Assembly (NCBI GenBank): GCA_035765515.1
Contig: DASTXN010000171.1
Coordinates: 3,095 to 67,094, forward strand
DNA: 64,000 bases
DNA from: DASRSS01 sp035765515
GTDB taxonomy: Bacteria; Actinomycetota; Actinomycetes; Mycobacteriales; Jatrophihabitantaceae
Reading direction: 5' to 3'
Shown: in pieces, positions 53,713 to 63,092 of the stretch
How positions within the stretch are numbered: the first letter of the stretch is position 1
Layout of the letters: every line of letters starts with the position of its first letter
Notes under the pieces: generated by a model
The model's input: the letters and a program-made list of their open reading frames with translations, nothing else
Databases searched by the model: none
Told to the model about the DNA's origin: nothing
Program-made: the position numbers and the translations under genes

Positions 53713-53957
53713 CCGGTGGACCAGGGGTCGCGTAGGGCTTGATCAATTCGGTCGCGGTCAGCGGCCCACGCCGGATCGCTCGGGCCGTTGAACAGCTCGG
53801 CTACCGCGTCGAAGGCGCGCCACCGCTGGGCGTCCGCAGCGATCAGCCGTGCGCTGGGACGGCCCGCAACGGTGATCGTGAACTCCTCGCCGGCCTCCAC
53901 GCGTCGCACCAGTTCGGAGGCGTCCTGGCGTAGTTCTCGCAACCCGACCGTTCCCAT
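53709..53957 (-). CDS. vapB: VapB-type (Phd/YefM fold) antitoxin
   Basis: 82 residues from MGTVGLRELRQDASELVRRV. The N-terminal half matches Phd/YefM DNA-binding antitoxins (VRRVEAGEEFTITVAGRPSA, RLI), the C-terminal half the toxin-binding tail (WAADRDRIDQALRDPW). Antitoxin lies upstream of toxin and overlaps it by 4 nt. A palindrome lies 11 bp upstream of the start and is probably its own operator. Confidence 0.92.
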   Translation of the reverse strand: MGTVGLRELRQDASELVRRVEAGEEFTITVAGRPSARLIAADAQRWRAFDAVAELFNGPSDPAWAADRDRIDQALRDPWSTG

Positions 53958-53967
53958 AAGACCAAGG

Positions 53968-53981
53968 TAGCACAAGTGCTA
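53968..53981. promoter_or_regulatory. VapB operator palindrome
   Basis: TAGCAC-aa-GTGCTA is a perfect 6-2-6 palindrome 11 bp before the vapB start. TA antitoxins of this fold bind such sites for autoregulation. Confidence 0.6.
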
Positions 53982-54069
53982 TGACGTGGTTTGGTGGCCG
54001 TAGGCGGCTGACTGTCGGTGAGGGGCACGGCCCCGATGATCATGGTCGCCGTCCCGTGCACCACCCGAT

Positions 54070-54092
54070 CACCGGGGGCGAGTGCCCCGGTG
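54070..54092. terminator. hairpin terminator
   Basis: CACCGGGG (54070-54077) and CCCCGGTG (54085-54092) form an 8-bp stem with a 7-nt loop just past the stop of the 54100-54420 gene, which is read on the minus strand. Confidence 0.55.
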
Positions 54093-54099
54093 GGATCCG

Positions 54100-54420
54100 C
54101 TATTCGGATCCTTGGCTGCCGCCGTCGAAGTATTGGACGTCGTAGCCGGGACCGAGTTCTTCTCTGAGCGGCTCGAGCAGAGCCCGTCCGGCTGCCTCCC
54201 AGGTTGCCTCTTCCATTCGGCTCGGCCACTCGTAGTCAGTGTCCATGAGCGCGTCGAAACGCCTGGCCCACGCGCGAAGCCGGCTCTTCAGGTCAGCACT
54301 GAGCTGGAGCCGCTCGAGCGAGACCATGGATTCGCCTACCCCGGTTGTGGAGCGATACCAGAGCGGGTCCGCCAGATAGTCGGCCATCAGCAGCAGCCGG
54401 ACGGGATCTCGATCGCTCAC
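54100..54420 (-). CDS. hypothetical protein downstream of beta-galactosidase
   Basis: 106 residues from GTG 54420, with GAGGATC eight bases upstream. It reads as a folded, charged helical protein: RLLLMADYLADPLWYRST, MVSLERLQLSADLKSRLRAW, ARRFDALMDTDYEWP and a C-terminal GPGYDVQYFDGG. No signal peptide, no known motif. It begins 17 nt after the GH35 stop on the same strand and might be co-transcribed; base composition is normal. Function unknown. Confidence 0.65.
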   Translation of the reverse strand: MSDRDPVRLLLMADYLADPLWYRSTTGVGESMVSLERLQLSADLKSRLRAWARRFDALMDTDYEWPSRMEEATWEAAGRALLEPLREELGPGYDVQYFDGGSQGSE

Positions 54421-54437
54421 GGGTACAGGATCCTCGC

Positions 54438-57400
54438 TCAGGAGCAGGTCAGTCGGGCGTCTGCCCAGTCGCCGTGGTCGTTGCCGTTGCCGTCACCGCC
54501 CTCCCCGACAACCAGATCGAGCAGTTGTGCTCCGGTGATGTCCTCGTCCAGATCGACTGCTGCCGAGGACCCGTTCAGCACCGGCGTGGTGACGAGCGTC
54601 TTGCCGTCGGCAACCACGCTGAACGTCACCGTGCCGGCGTCGTCCTCGTCGTCGACCCCGACGGTGGCCTGGAACCGCGTGCAGTGCCCGCCCAGATACA
54701 ACGCGACGTCGCTGGGTGAGTTGGTGCCGAGACCGGTCGGGTACTGCGTGCCGTTGATCGTGATGGTCCTGCCGTCGTTGGCGGACGAGCCGCCGACGCT
54801 CTGGTTGCGCTCGACCGGTCCCCAGCCGTTGCTCGCCGAGAAGAACGGCAGCGCGCTCACCTGGACGTCGCTCGTGGGCGGCGACGGCAGCGAACGCACG
54901 TCGCGCACGTCCGAAAGGTTCTGCTCGTGCCGGCCGGGCCCGCCCTGGATGTAGTCGACGGTCGCCGTGAGCTCGGAGATCTGCGGCAGCGTGTCCGGTG
55001 CGGTGACCTTCCAGGTCGCCGTGAACGAGCTGCCACCGGTCACCGGATGGCGTGACGCCGTCGGGGAGGTCGCAACGGCGGTCCAGCCGTCGGGCACCGT
55101 CAGGGCGAGTCGGGCGTCGCGCGCGGCTGGTGCGTTCAGGTCCGCCGTGAAGGTGGCGGACACCGTGGCCGTGCCGTCCGGGTCGATCGTGCCGGGGGCG
55201 TGCAGGGTCAGGCTCGCGCTGTGCGGGGCCGGCATGGCGTACGTCGCCGCGTTGTAGGCGGGGCTGGACACCGGCGCTACGCGGAGCGACGATGCCGGCG
55301 ATCCGTAGCTGACGAGCGATACCGTGCCGAGGCCGCCTGTGCTGTCATCTTCGTTGGTGACGGCGATGGCGATGGTGTTCGGTCCCTCGGGGTTCAGAAT
55401 CCCGGTCGGGATCACGAACTCGTGCTGCGGCCCGATGTTGTTGATGTACTTGCCCAACTGCCAGCCGTTGACGTAGATGAACGCGCGGTAGGCGCGGCCG
55501 GGATCGTCGGCGATCTTGAGACCGACGGACGTGTCCTGGCCCGGCGGCAGGTGCAGCGTGGCAGTGGTGCGGTACCAGGAGACGCCGGGCGTCGGGTCGG
55601 ACGTCGGCAGGGTGACGTCCTGCCAGTGCTTGTCGGGATAGCCGGGCAGCGTCCAACCGGCGCGCTCGCCGTACAGCCCGCCGACGTTCATCGGGCCACG
55701 CGCCGGGTCGACGAGATCCTCGCCGCCACGGCTGCCCTGGATGCGCCACGTGATCGTGCTGAGCGGCGAGCCGGCGATCGTGGCGCCGGTGAGCCCGCGT
55801 GCTTCCTTGTTCGAGTTCTGCTCGTTGTAGTCCTCGTTGTGGCCGGACGTGTCGACGAGAACGGAGACCTCGTTGTCGCCGTCGACGTGCACGGCGCCCG
55901 CCGGGAACGAGAACGTGTGCGAGGAGTCGTCCGAGTTGCCGAGGTAGGTGCCGTTCAGCCAGACCTCGTAGTTGCCGGCCGTACCAGTGATCGCCGAGAC
56001 GGTGATGCCCGTCGAGTCCGAGGTGGCGTCGAAGTGCCCGCGGTACCAGACGTCGCCGTAGTGGAAGCCGTAGTCGTCCTGGAACAGCACCGGCAGCGTG
56101 ACGGGCGGCGTGGTGCTGTTCGACGTCATCTTGTCGGCGACCTGCCAGGACGAGTCGTCGAAGCCGGGCTGAGCTTCCGGCGAGCCCTGCTCGTGCTTCC
56201 AGTTCGTCAGTGCCGGCAGGCTGACCGGCTGCGGCCCGGCGAGAACCGCGTCCTGCGAGCCGCTGGCAGTGGTTCCGGTGGCGAGCGGCTGCCCGTTCCA
56301 GGTGTAGCTGTCGGCCGCCGCGGCGAAGATCTCGATCGGCGCGCTGGCGTCGGAGTCTCCGGTGAGCGCGAGCGCGCCGTGCTCGAACGTAGCTGTCCGG
56401 AGCAGATCGGAGCCGTACACGAGCACCGGCCCGGCGGACGTCTGGGCGAGCCAGAACCGCTCGGCCTGCTGGACCGTCCCGATCAGGAGCAGCAGGGGAC
56501 GGACGCCGCCACCGGTGATGAGAACCCGCGCCAGCCCGTCGTGCTTGTAGTTCAGCCGAAGGTCGCCGGTACCCGCGTCCCACGTCGTGGCGACGTTCCC
56601 GGACAGCACGCTCACATCCGGCTTGCTCGCGTAATTGAGCACGGTTTCGCCGTCGGTGCCCTGCGCGCCGTAGAGCACCGCGACATCCCGATCGCCGATC
56701 GTCTGGTTGGTCATGATCTCGGACGTCGAGTACTGCAGTTGGCTCTGGCCGAGCCGGTAGTTCGCGACGATGATCTTCGAATCGCGGCCCTGCAACGTGA
56801 TCGACGTGCCCGGCTGCTGCGGCACGCTCGGGTACACGGTGGCGTCGCCGGACGGCAGGTCGATCGCGTCGACCGAGACGAACGTGCCGGCGGAGTTCGG
56901 GTTCTTGTCACCGCTGACCACGATCTTCAGCGTGTGCGCGGTGTCGGCGAGGTTGCTCACCGCGTACTGCACCTGCCCGTTGACGGTGCTGGGCGAGTAC
57001 CCGTCGACGGTGCCGACCTGCGTGCCGTCCAGGTACACGTCGGCGATGCCGTGGTTGCCGGCGGTTGAGGCGATCCAGCGGATCGCGGTGCCGTCGAACG
57101 GGATCGTCACGCTGTCGCCGGCGGTGTCGGAGAACGACTCGGTCTGCTTGTACTCGCCGCTGGTGTAGCCCACCTCCGGGCCGACGTGCGACCAGTCACC
57201 GGTGTAGTGCAGGTCGGTGCTGTCGGCGTCGTCGTAGGTGTAGGTCGACGTGGCGCCGAGGTCCAGCGCGATGTGCGTCGTGTCGGTGGACGTCGAGGTC
57301 GAGTCGCGGTGCCGCAGCACGTGGAACTGGGTGTGCGTGTCCGGGTTGATCCGCGCGGTGTCCACGGTCGACGGGTTGGACGGGGCGGTGACGCCCAGCG

Positions 57401-58664
57401 AGTCCGTCTCGGCCAGCGGTGCGACGCTCTGCGTGAAGTAGCCGATCAGCTTGTCCTGCTGGTATTTGGCGGTCAGCTGTCGGGCCTCGGTGATCGGCGC
57501 GCCGTAGTCGTAGGAGGTGTAGACGGACGGCTCGGCCTGGTTGCCCCAGTTCGTGCCGCCGTAGGTCATGTAGAAGTTCTGCATCGTCGCGCCGACCGCG
57601 ATGTTGTTCTTGTAGAAGACGTTGGCGAAGTCGGCACCGGTCAACTGCCGGCACTTGTCGTAACCCGGACCGCCCCACGGGTCGAAGGCGCCGCCTTGGT
57701 ACTCGGCGGTGTACAGCGGGTGCGTGGCCGGATGGTCGTAGGAGATGTTGTCGACGCCGCGCCACACGGTCGGGTGCGAGCAGTTGAACCCCTGCGGGTA
57801 CGAGTCTGCCCCGTCGATGTCGAGCGCGGCCTTTCCTGAGTTGAACGTTCCGTTGTGGTTGCCGGTCAGCGGCACGGTGATGCCGTCCGCCCGCGCCTTG
57901 TCCTCCAGATGCTGCATGTAGTCGCGGCCCGCCGCCGAACCGTCGTAGAACTCGTTCTCGACCTGGTAGGCGATGACCGGGCCGGTGCCGTTCGTCAGTT
58001 GGTGCCGCGCCAGGATCGCGTCGATGTGCGTCAGCCACTGGTCGGCGTACTTGAGGTAGTCCGGATCGGAGCTGCGGTCCAGGCCCGGTTTGGTGTCCAG
58101 CCACCCGGGGAAGCCGCCGCCGTCGACCTCGGCATTGATGTACGGCCCGGGACGGGCGATGACGTAGATGCCCACCTGGTCCGCGATGTCCAGCAGCTTG
58201 TCGATGTCACGGACGCCGGTGAAGTCGTACACGCCGGGTGCCGGGGAGTGGTACGCCCAGTCGAAGTAGATCGACGCCGCGTTGAATCCGGCCGCCTTCA
58301 TCTTCTCCAGCACGTCGCGCCAGAGCGACGGGCTCGGTAGCCGGTAGTAGTGGAACTCGCCGGACCAGATGTAGGTGCGCCTGCCGTCGATCTTCAGCGA
58401 GTACCTGTCGTAGCTGATCGTGTGCGGAACGCCGCCGCTGAGCGTTCCGTCCTGCGCCGACGCGACCCCAGCGTCCGACGCGGTGGCCGAGACCGCTGCG
58501 TGCGGGGCCGCCGCCGAGGCGGGCTGTGCGTGCACCACCGCACCCAGGCCGGCCACCAGAAGCGCAGCCGCGGCGGCGGCGACCGTCCGGCTCCGGCGCC
58601 GGTGCCGGACCGGATGGGCTGCGGGGGGACGACCGGTCAGCGCGGAAGACGGCGACGGCACCAT
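54438..58664 (-). CDS. secreted GH35 beta-galactosidase, long form with extra carbohydrate-binding-like insert
   Basis: 1408 residues from ATG 58664 with GGAGG as ribosome site. Signal peptide: SRTVAAAAAALLVAGLGAVV. The GH35 barrel carries acid/base Glu238 (YQVENEFYDG) and nucleophile Glu321 (LYTAEYQGGAFDPWGG). After it comes a beta-rich insert (about 510-640, WIASTAGNHGIADVYLDGTQ) absent from the paralogue at 58896, then the jelly-roll beta-galactosidase domains with VWYRGHFDATSD and NGWQLGKYINNIGP, a NEW3-like domain and a C-terminal NPCBM (NGWGPVERNQSVGG). Cleaves terminal beta-galactose from exogenous polymers or glycans. Diverges from its paralogue over 231 bp. Confidence 0.93.
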   Translation of the reverse strand: MVPSPSSALTGRPPAAHPVRHRRRSRTVAAAAAALLVAGLGAVVHAQPASAAAPHAAVSATASDAGVASAQDGTLSGGVPHTISYDRYSLKIDGRRTYIWSGEFHYYRLPSPSLWRDVLEKMKAAGFNAASIYFDWAYHSPAPGVYDFTGVRDIDKLLDIADQVGIYVIARPGPYINAEVDGGGFPGWLDTKPGLDRSSDPDYLKYADQWLTHIDAILARHQLTNGTGPVIAYQVENEFYDGSAAGRDYMQHLEDKARADGITVPLTGNHNGTFNSGKAALDIDGADSYPQGFNCSHPTVWRGVDNISYDHPATHPLYTAEYQGGAFDPWGGPGYDKCRQLTGADFANVFYKNNIAVGATMQNFYMTYGGTNWGNQAEPSVYTSYDYGAPITEARQLTAKYQQDKLIGYFTQSVAPLAETDSLGVTAPSNPSTVDTARINPDTHTQFHVLRHRDSTSTSTDTTHIALDLGATSTYTYDDADSTDLHYTGDWSHVGPEVGYTSGEYKQTESFSDTAGDSVTIPFDGTAIRWIASTAGNHGIADVYLDGTQVGTVDGYSPSTVNGQVQYAVSNLADTAHTLKIVVSGDKNPNSAGTFVSVDAIDLPSGDATVYPSVPQQPGTSITLQGRDSKIIVANYRLGQSQLQYSTSEIMTNQTIGDRDVAVLYGAQGTDGETVLNYASKPDVSVLSGNVATTWDAGTGDLRLNYKHDGLARVLITGGGVRPLLLLIGTVQQAERFWLAQTSAGPVLVYGSDLLRTATFEHGALALTGDSDASAPIEIFAAAADSYTWNGQPLATGTTASGSQDAVLAGPQPVSLPALTNWKHEQGSPEAQPGFDDSSWQVADKMTSNSTTPPVTLPVLFQDDYGFHYGDVWYRGHFDATSDSTGITVSAITGTAGNYEVWLNGTYLGNSDDSSHTFSFPAGAVHVDGDNEVSVLVDTSGHNEDYNEQNSNKEARGLTGATIAGSPLSTITWRIQGSRGGEDLVDPARGPMNVGGLYGERAGWTLPGYPDKHWQDVTLPTSDPTPGVSWYRTTATLHLPPGQDTSVGLKIADDPGRAYRAFIYVNGWQLGKYINNIGPQHEFVIPTGILNPEGPNTIAIAVTNEDDSTGGLGTVSLVSYGSPASSLRVAPVSSPAYNAATYAMPAPHSASLTLHAPGTIDPDGTATVSATFTADLNAPAARDARLALTVPDGWTAVATSPTASRHPVTGGSSFTATWKVTAPDTLPQISELTATVDYIQGGPGRHEQNLSDVRDVRSLPSPPTSDVQVSALPFFSASNGWGPVERNQSVGGSSANDGRTITINGTQYPTGLGTNSPSDVALYLGGHCTRFQATVGVDDEDDAGTVTFSVVADGKTLVTTPVLNGSSAAVDLDEDITGAQLLDLVVGEGGDGNGNDHGDWADARLTCS

Positions 58665-58682
58665 GTGGCCTCCAACGACGGC

Positions 58683-58702
58683 GATGTTTGATGTTGTTTG
58701 AT
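58683..58702. promoter_or_regulatory. tandem 10-bp direct repeat before the minus-strand GH35 gene
   Basis: GATGTTTGAT and GTTGTTTGAT lie head to tail at 58683-58692 and 58693-58702, 19 bp upstream of the ATG of the minus-strand beta-galactosidase; on that strand they read ATCAAACAAC-ATCAAACATC. Related CAAACAA motifs occur at 50342-50348 before the alpha-galactosidase and 58849-58854 before the other GH35 gene. Direct 10-bp repeats fit DeoR-type operators. Confidence 0.5.
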
Positions 58703-58895
58703 CGGCAAGCCGGAACTTTCCGGCATTGTGCGTAGGTGGCACCGTACGGCCGCGAGCCCGCCCGGTCAATCCCCGCGAAAGCAGCGAAAATCTGGGCAAG
58801 ACGCTTGACAGCCCAGCAACACAGGGGCAAGGTTTCGAACCAAAATAAACAAACTACGACGTGTTCGCCCTTGCTCAGCTCAGTCTGGAGTTCGG

Positions 58896-61800
58896 ATGTC
58901 TCGATCGGGTAGGCGCGTGCTGACCGCCGCGCTGTCGTGTGTGCTGACCGTCCTCGCGCTGGCCGTCGCGCCGAGCGCCGCCCGGGCCGGCTCACCGGGA
59001 CAGGGTGACGCGCCGGGTGGCGCTCCCGGTCCCGCGGCGCACACCGTCACCTTCGACAAGTACTCGCTGATGCTCGACGGCAAGCGCACCTACATCTGGT
59101 CCGGCGAGTTCCACTACTTCCGGCTGCCCAGCCCGGACCTGTGGCGCGACGTGCTGCAGAAGATGAAGGCCGAGGGCTACAACGCCGTCTCCATGTACTT
59201 CGACTGGGGCTACCACTCGCCCGCCCCCGGCGTCTACGACTTCAGCGGCGTGCGCGATGTCGACAAGCTGCTGGACATCGCCCAGCAGGTCGGGCTCTAC
59301 GTGATCGCCCGGCCGGGGCCGTACATCAACGCCGAGGTGGACGGCGGCGGCTTGCCCGGCTGGCTCACCAACGTGGCCGGCAAGGCGCGGACGGACGACC
59401 CGGACTATGTCGCGGCGGCCGACGAGTGGCTCACCCACATCGACGCGATCCTGGCGCGGCACCAGTACACCGACGGCACCGGCCCGGTGATCCTGTACCA
59501 GATCGAGAACGAACTCGCGGCCACCGGCACCACTCAGAAGCAGTACATGCAGCACCTGTACGACAAGGTGCGTGCCGACGGCATCACCGTGCCGATCTTC
59601 CACAACGACAAGGGACGGCACGGCATCTGGGTGCCGAGCGGTTCTGACGTGCCGGGCACCGTGACCGGCCCGACCGACCTGTACGCGTTCGACGGTTACC
59701 CGGGCGGCAGTTGCCACACCGATGCGACCGTCGGCAGCCCCTCAACGGCGCCCGACTGGGGCATCTGGGGCAGCGGCGGGGCCTCGGGCGGGTCGTCCGC
59801 CTCGCCGAACACGCCCGGCTTCACGGCCGAGTTCGGCGGCGGCTGGTTCGACTACTGGGGCAGCCAGGGCACCTACGACTGCACGGCGCAGCGTGAGGGC
59901 TCAGGCTACGAACGTGTCTTCTACGGCACCAACATCGCCAACCGGCTGGACATCCAGAACGTGTACATGGGCTTCGGCGGTACCTCCTGGGGATGGCTGC
60001 CGGCGCCGGTCGTCTACAGCTCCTACGACTACGGCGCGGGCATCAGCGAGGCTCGCCAGCTCCGTCCCAAGGTCACCACGATGAAGGAACTGGGCCTGTT
60101 CGTGCAGAGCGTCACGCCGCTTACGAAGATCGACCCGGCCCAGATGGTCACTCCGAGCAACAGCAACATCAAGATCTACGACGACGTGAATCCCGATACC
60201 GGCACGCACTTCTACATTGCGATGCACGACCCGTCCAACGGCACCGGGAACGACTTGTTCACGTTCGGGCTGTCCACCGCCGACGGGAGCTACACCGTTC
60301 CGCAGCAGGGCACGCTGCGGATCGACGGCCAGGATTCGAAGATCCTCACTGCGGACTACGACCTGGACGCCGCGGCCGGTTCGGCGAGCCCGCACCTGGT
60401 CTACTCGACCTCGCAGATCATGACGCACCTGAACGTCGCAGGCGGACAGCTCGCGCTGCTGTACGGCCCGAGCGGCGAGGACGGCGAGACGGTGCTGCGA
60501 TACGCGGACCGCCCCCAAGTGCAGGTGCTGGCCGGCTCGGTGAGCGACACCTACGACACGACCACCGGGGACCTGCGGCTGAACTACGTGCACGACGGAC
60601 TGGCCGAAGTGCGGATCACCGGCGGTGGCCGCGATCCGCTCACCCTGCTGCTCGCCGACACCGCCACGGCGGGCACGTTCTGGGAACCGGACACCGACAA
60701 CGGGCCGGTGCTCGTTCGCGGGCCGGAGCTCGTCCGAACCGCGGCCATGCGTGGCGTGAACCTGCTGCTCACCGGCGACACCAAGGACGCAGCCGACCTG
60801 CAGGTCTGGGGCCCGGAGCGCGTCCACCACGTCGAGTGGAACGGCCGCCACGTGCGCCTGGCACGCTCGGACGCGGACGGCAGCTTCAGCGCGACACGGC
60901 AGCTCCCCGGTGCCGAACCGATCACGTTGCCCGACCTGACCGGGCTGACCTGGAAGACGCAGTACGGCTCACCCGAGTCGCAGCCCGGTTTCGACGACTC
61001 GAAGTGGCTGATCGCCGACAAGACAACGACGGCCAGCACGACACCGCCGCCGAGCGGCCAGCCCGTGCTGACGGCGGACGACTACGGCTTCCACACCGGC
61101 GACGTCTGGTACCGCGCGCATTACACCGGCGCGGGTGCGGCCGGCTCCATCTCGCTGCGCTACGGCGGTGGCGGCGCCGGGCTGCTGCAGGCCTGGCTGG
61201 ACGGCGTCTACCTCGGCCAGAACGTGCTGGCGTCCGGGCAGAGCTCCCCGGCGACCACGGGGTCCGCGTCCTTCACGATTCCGCAGCACCTGCGCACCGA
61301 CGGCGCGCACGTGCTGTCGGTGATGGTCCGCAACGACGGGCACAACGAGGACGGCGGCGTGAACGACGCGCAGAAGGAAGGCCGCGGGCTGATCTCGATG
61401 ACCATGGCCGACCCGGACGAGAACGCCGTTGCACCCGGCGTGACCTGGCGGATCCAGGGCGACGAGGGCGGCGAGGACATCGTCGACACCGCGCGGGGCG
61501 TCATGAACGCCAGCGGCAGCTACGGGGACCGGCACGGCTGGTACCTGCCGGGCTTCCCGACCCAGGACTGGAAGACGGCCACCGTGCCCGCGTCGAGTGC
61601 GGTACCCGGCACGAGCTGGTACACCACCAGCTTCCGGCTGGATATCCTGACGGTGGACGACGCCTCGCTCGGCCTCACCATCGGCGACCCGTCGTCGCCG
61701 CAGTCCAGTGCGAACTACCGTGCGCTGATCTACGTCAACGGCTGGAACGTGGGGCAGTACATCGCGAACGTCGGGCCGCAGCACACCTTCGTCGTCCCGA

Positions 61801-62759
61801 ACGGGATCTTGAACCCGAACGGCGACAACAGCCTGGCGATCGAGGTCACCAGCAACGGCGGCGCGGGCAACGGGTTGGAGAAGGTGCAGCTGACCGACCT
61901 CGGCACCGTGCGCGGCGGCGTGGCGGTCGCACAGAACCAGGCGCCGGACTGGAGCTCCCGGGACTGGGGCGAGCCGCAACCGCAGTCCGTCGTGGCCGTG
62001 GACCCCCCGACGTTTACGGGGGTCGACCAACTCAGCGGGGGTGACACGTTCACCGTCAGCAGCACCATCCGCAACGACGGCGGTCCCGAGGTCACCGACC
62101 TGCAGCCGACGCTCGACCTGCCGTCCGGATGGACGTCCGCCATCACGAAGCAGGCGCCGGACGTGCTGGCGCCGGGAGCGGCCGCGGACGTGAGCTGGAC
62201 CGTGACGCTGCCGGACGACGCAGCGGGCGGCACGTACGCCGTCGCGGTCGAGGCCGGCTACCGCCAGGCCGGGCAGCAGCAGACCACCGGCGCGTCCGGG
62301 GAGGTGTCGGTGCGCCAGCACGGACTGCAGTACGTCAGCGATATGCCCTGGGTGTCCTCGACGAACGGCTGGGGACCGGTAGAGCGCGACGAAAGTGTCG
62401 GCGGTACCGGCCAGGGCGACGGCGGACCGCTCGACATCGCCGGCACGACGTACGCCAAGGGGCTGGGCACCAACTCACCCAGCACCGTCGTGCTCGACCT
62501 GGGCGGCACGTGCTCGGCGTTCTCCAGCGACGTCGGCCTGGACATCGGTGCCGGCTCCAAGGGCTCGGTCACGTTCACGGTGATCGGCGACGGGACCGTC
62601 CTGGCGCAGACCGGCACGATGCGCGGGGGCGATGCGCCGCAGCACCTGGACGCGGACCTGACCGGGGTGCAGACGTTGACGCTCGAGGTGGGCGACGCGG
62701 GCGACGGGAACGGGCACGACAACGCCGACTGGGGCGGAGCGCAGGTGATCTGCGCCTAG
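58896..62759 (+). CDS. secreted GH35 beta-galactosidase, second copy
   Basis: 1287 residues. Signal peptide: VLTAALSCVLTVLALAVAPS. GH35 catalytic residues: acid/base Glu206 (YQIENELAATG) and nucleophile Glu312 (GFTAEFGGGWFDYWG). It lacks the insert found in the long form, but shares jelly-roll domains (VWYRAHYTGAG; NGWNVGQYIANVGP), NEW3-like and C-terminal NPCBM domains (NGWGPVERDESVGG). The two are divergent paralogues; the barrel residues differ around the substrate loop (EFGGGWFDYW versus EYQGGAFDPW), so specificity may differ. ATG 58896 is preceded by a CTGGAG ribosome site. tRNA-Gly lies 24 nt downstream on the other strand. Confidence 0.93.
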   Translation: MSRSGRRVLTAALSCVLTVLALAVAPSAARAGSPGQGDAPGGAPGPAAHTVTFDKYSLMLDGKRTYIWSGEFHYFRLPSPDLWRDVLQKMKAEGYNAVSMYFDWGYHSPAPGVYDFSGVRDVDKLLDIAQQVGLYVIARPGPYINAEVDGGGLPGWLTNVAGKARTDDPDYVAAADEWLTHIDAILARHQYTDGTGPVILYQIENELAATGTTQKQYMQHLYDKVRADGITVPIFHNDKGRHGIWVPSGSDVPGTVTGPTDLYAFDGYPGGSCHTDATVGSPSTAPDWGIWGSGGASGGSSASPNTPGFTAEFGGGWFDYWGSQGTYDCTAQREGSGYERVFYGTNIANRLDIQNVYMGFGGTSWGWLPAPVVYSSYDYGAGISEARQLRPKVTTMKELGLFVQSVTPLTKIDPAQMVTPSNSNIKIYDDVNPDTGTHFYIAMHDPSNGTGNDLFTFGLSTADGSYTVPQQGTLRIDGQDSKILTADYDLDAAAGSASPHLVYSTSQIMTHLNVAGGQLALLYGPSGEDGETVLRYADRPQVQVLAGSVSDTYDTTTGDLRLNYVHDGLAEVRITGGGRDPLTLLLADTATAGTFWEPDTDNGPVLVRGPELVRTAAMRGVNLLLTGDTKDAADLQVWGPERVHHVEWNGRHVRLARSDADGSFSATRQLPGAEPITLPDLTGLTWKTQYGSPESQPGFDDSKWLIADKTTTASTTPPPSGQPVLTADDYGFHTGDVWYRAHYTGAGAAGSISLRYGGGGAGLLQAWLDGVYLGQNVLASGQSSPATTGSASFTIPQHLRTDGAHVLSVMVRNDGHNEDGGVNDAQKEGRGLISMTMADPDENAVAPGVTWRIQGDEGGEDIVDTARGVMNASGSYGDRHGWYLPGFPTQDWKTATVPASSAVPGTSWYTTSFRLDILTVDDASLGLTIGDPSSPQSSANYRALIYVNGWNVGQYIANVGPQHTFVVPNGILNPNGDNSLAIEVTSNGGAGNGLEKVQLTDLGTVRGGVAVAQNQAPDWSSRDWGEPQPQSVVAVDPPTFTGVDQLSGGDTFTVSSTIRNDGGPEVTDLQPTLDLPSGWTSAITKQAPDVLAPGAAADVSWTVTLPDDAAGGTYAVAVEAGYRQAGQQQTTGASGEVSVRQHGLQYVSDMPWVSSTNGWGPVERDESVGGTGQGDGGPLDIAGTTYAKGLGTNSPSTVVLDLGGTCSAFSSDVGLDIGAGSKGSVTFTVIGDGTVLAQTGTMRGGDAPQHLDADLTGVQTLTLEVGDAGDGNGHDNADWGGAQVICA

Positions 62760-62783
62760 CGGCGGCGTCGGGTCAACTCGTGG

Positions 62784-62854
62784 AGCGGGCGACGAGAATC
62801 GAACTCGCGTAATCAGTTTGGAAGACTGAGGCTCTACCATTGAGCTACGCCCGC
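62784..62854 (-). tRNA. tRNA-Gly (UCC anticodon)
   Basis: Minus strand. Acceptor GCGGGCG pairs with CGCCCGC; D-arm GCTC/GAGC; anticodon loop CTTCCAA with anticodon TCC; T-arm GCGAG-TTCGATT-CTCGT. The three bases after the discriminator (62781-62783) encode CCA. Confidence 0.94.
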
Positions 62855-62956
62855 ACTTGGCCCGCCGAGCACGTCGGAGCGGACCGCTGCACAGATTACC
62901 GGCTCCCGCGTCGGGTCCGCACGCGACGTCCGTAGACTGAGGCGTCGTCAAGCGCC

Positions 62957-63030
62957 CGGGGTGTGGCGCAGCTTGGTAGCGCACTCGCTTTGGGAGCGAG
63001 GGGCCGTGGGTTCGAATCCCGCCACCCCGA
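62957..63030 (+). tRNA. tRNA-Pro (UGG anticodon)
   Basis: Acceptor CGGGGTG pairs with CACCCCG; D-arm GCGC/GCGC; anticodon stem CTCGC/GCGAG with loop TTTGGGA and anticodon TGG; T-arm CGTGGG-TTCGAAT-CCCGC. No CCA encoded. It lies directly upstream of tig. Confidence 0.94.
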
Positions 63031-63092
63031 CCGAGTCAGCCCACGCCCAACAACCCAATCCCGACAAGCGGACCGCAAGGAGCACCTGCACT

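Noticed and set aside
53332..53957. VapBC as part of an anti-phage island
   Set aside because: Only a standard two-gene toxin-antitoxin pair; no other defence genes, integrase or IS element nearby.
58712..58735. ECF-type promoter (GGAACTTT) before the plus-strand GH35 gene
   Set aside because: No CGTC at 16-19 nt after GGAAC; the nearest CGT is 14 nt away, and the start codon is 160 bp further.
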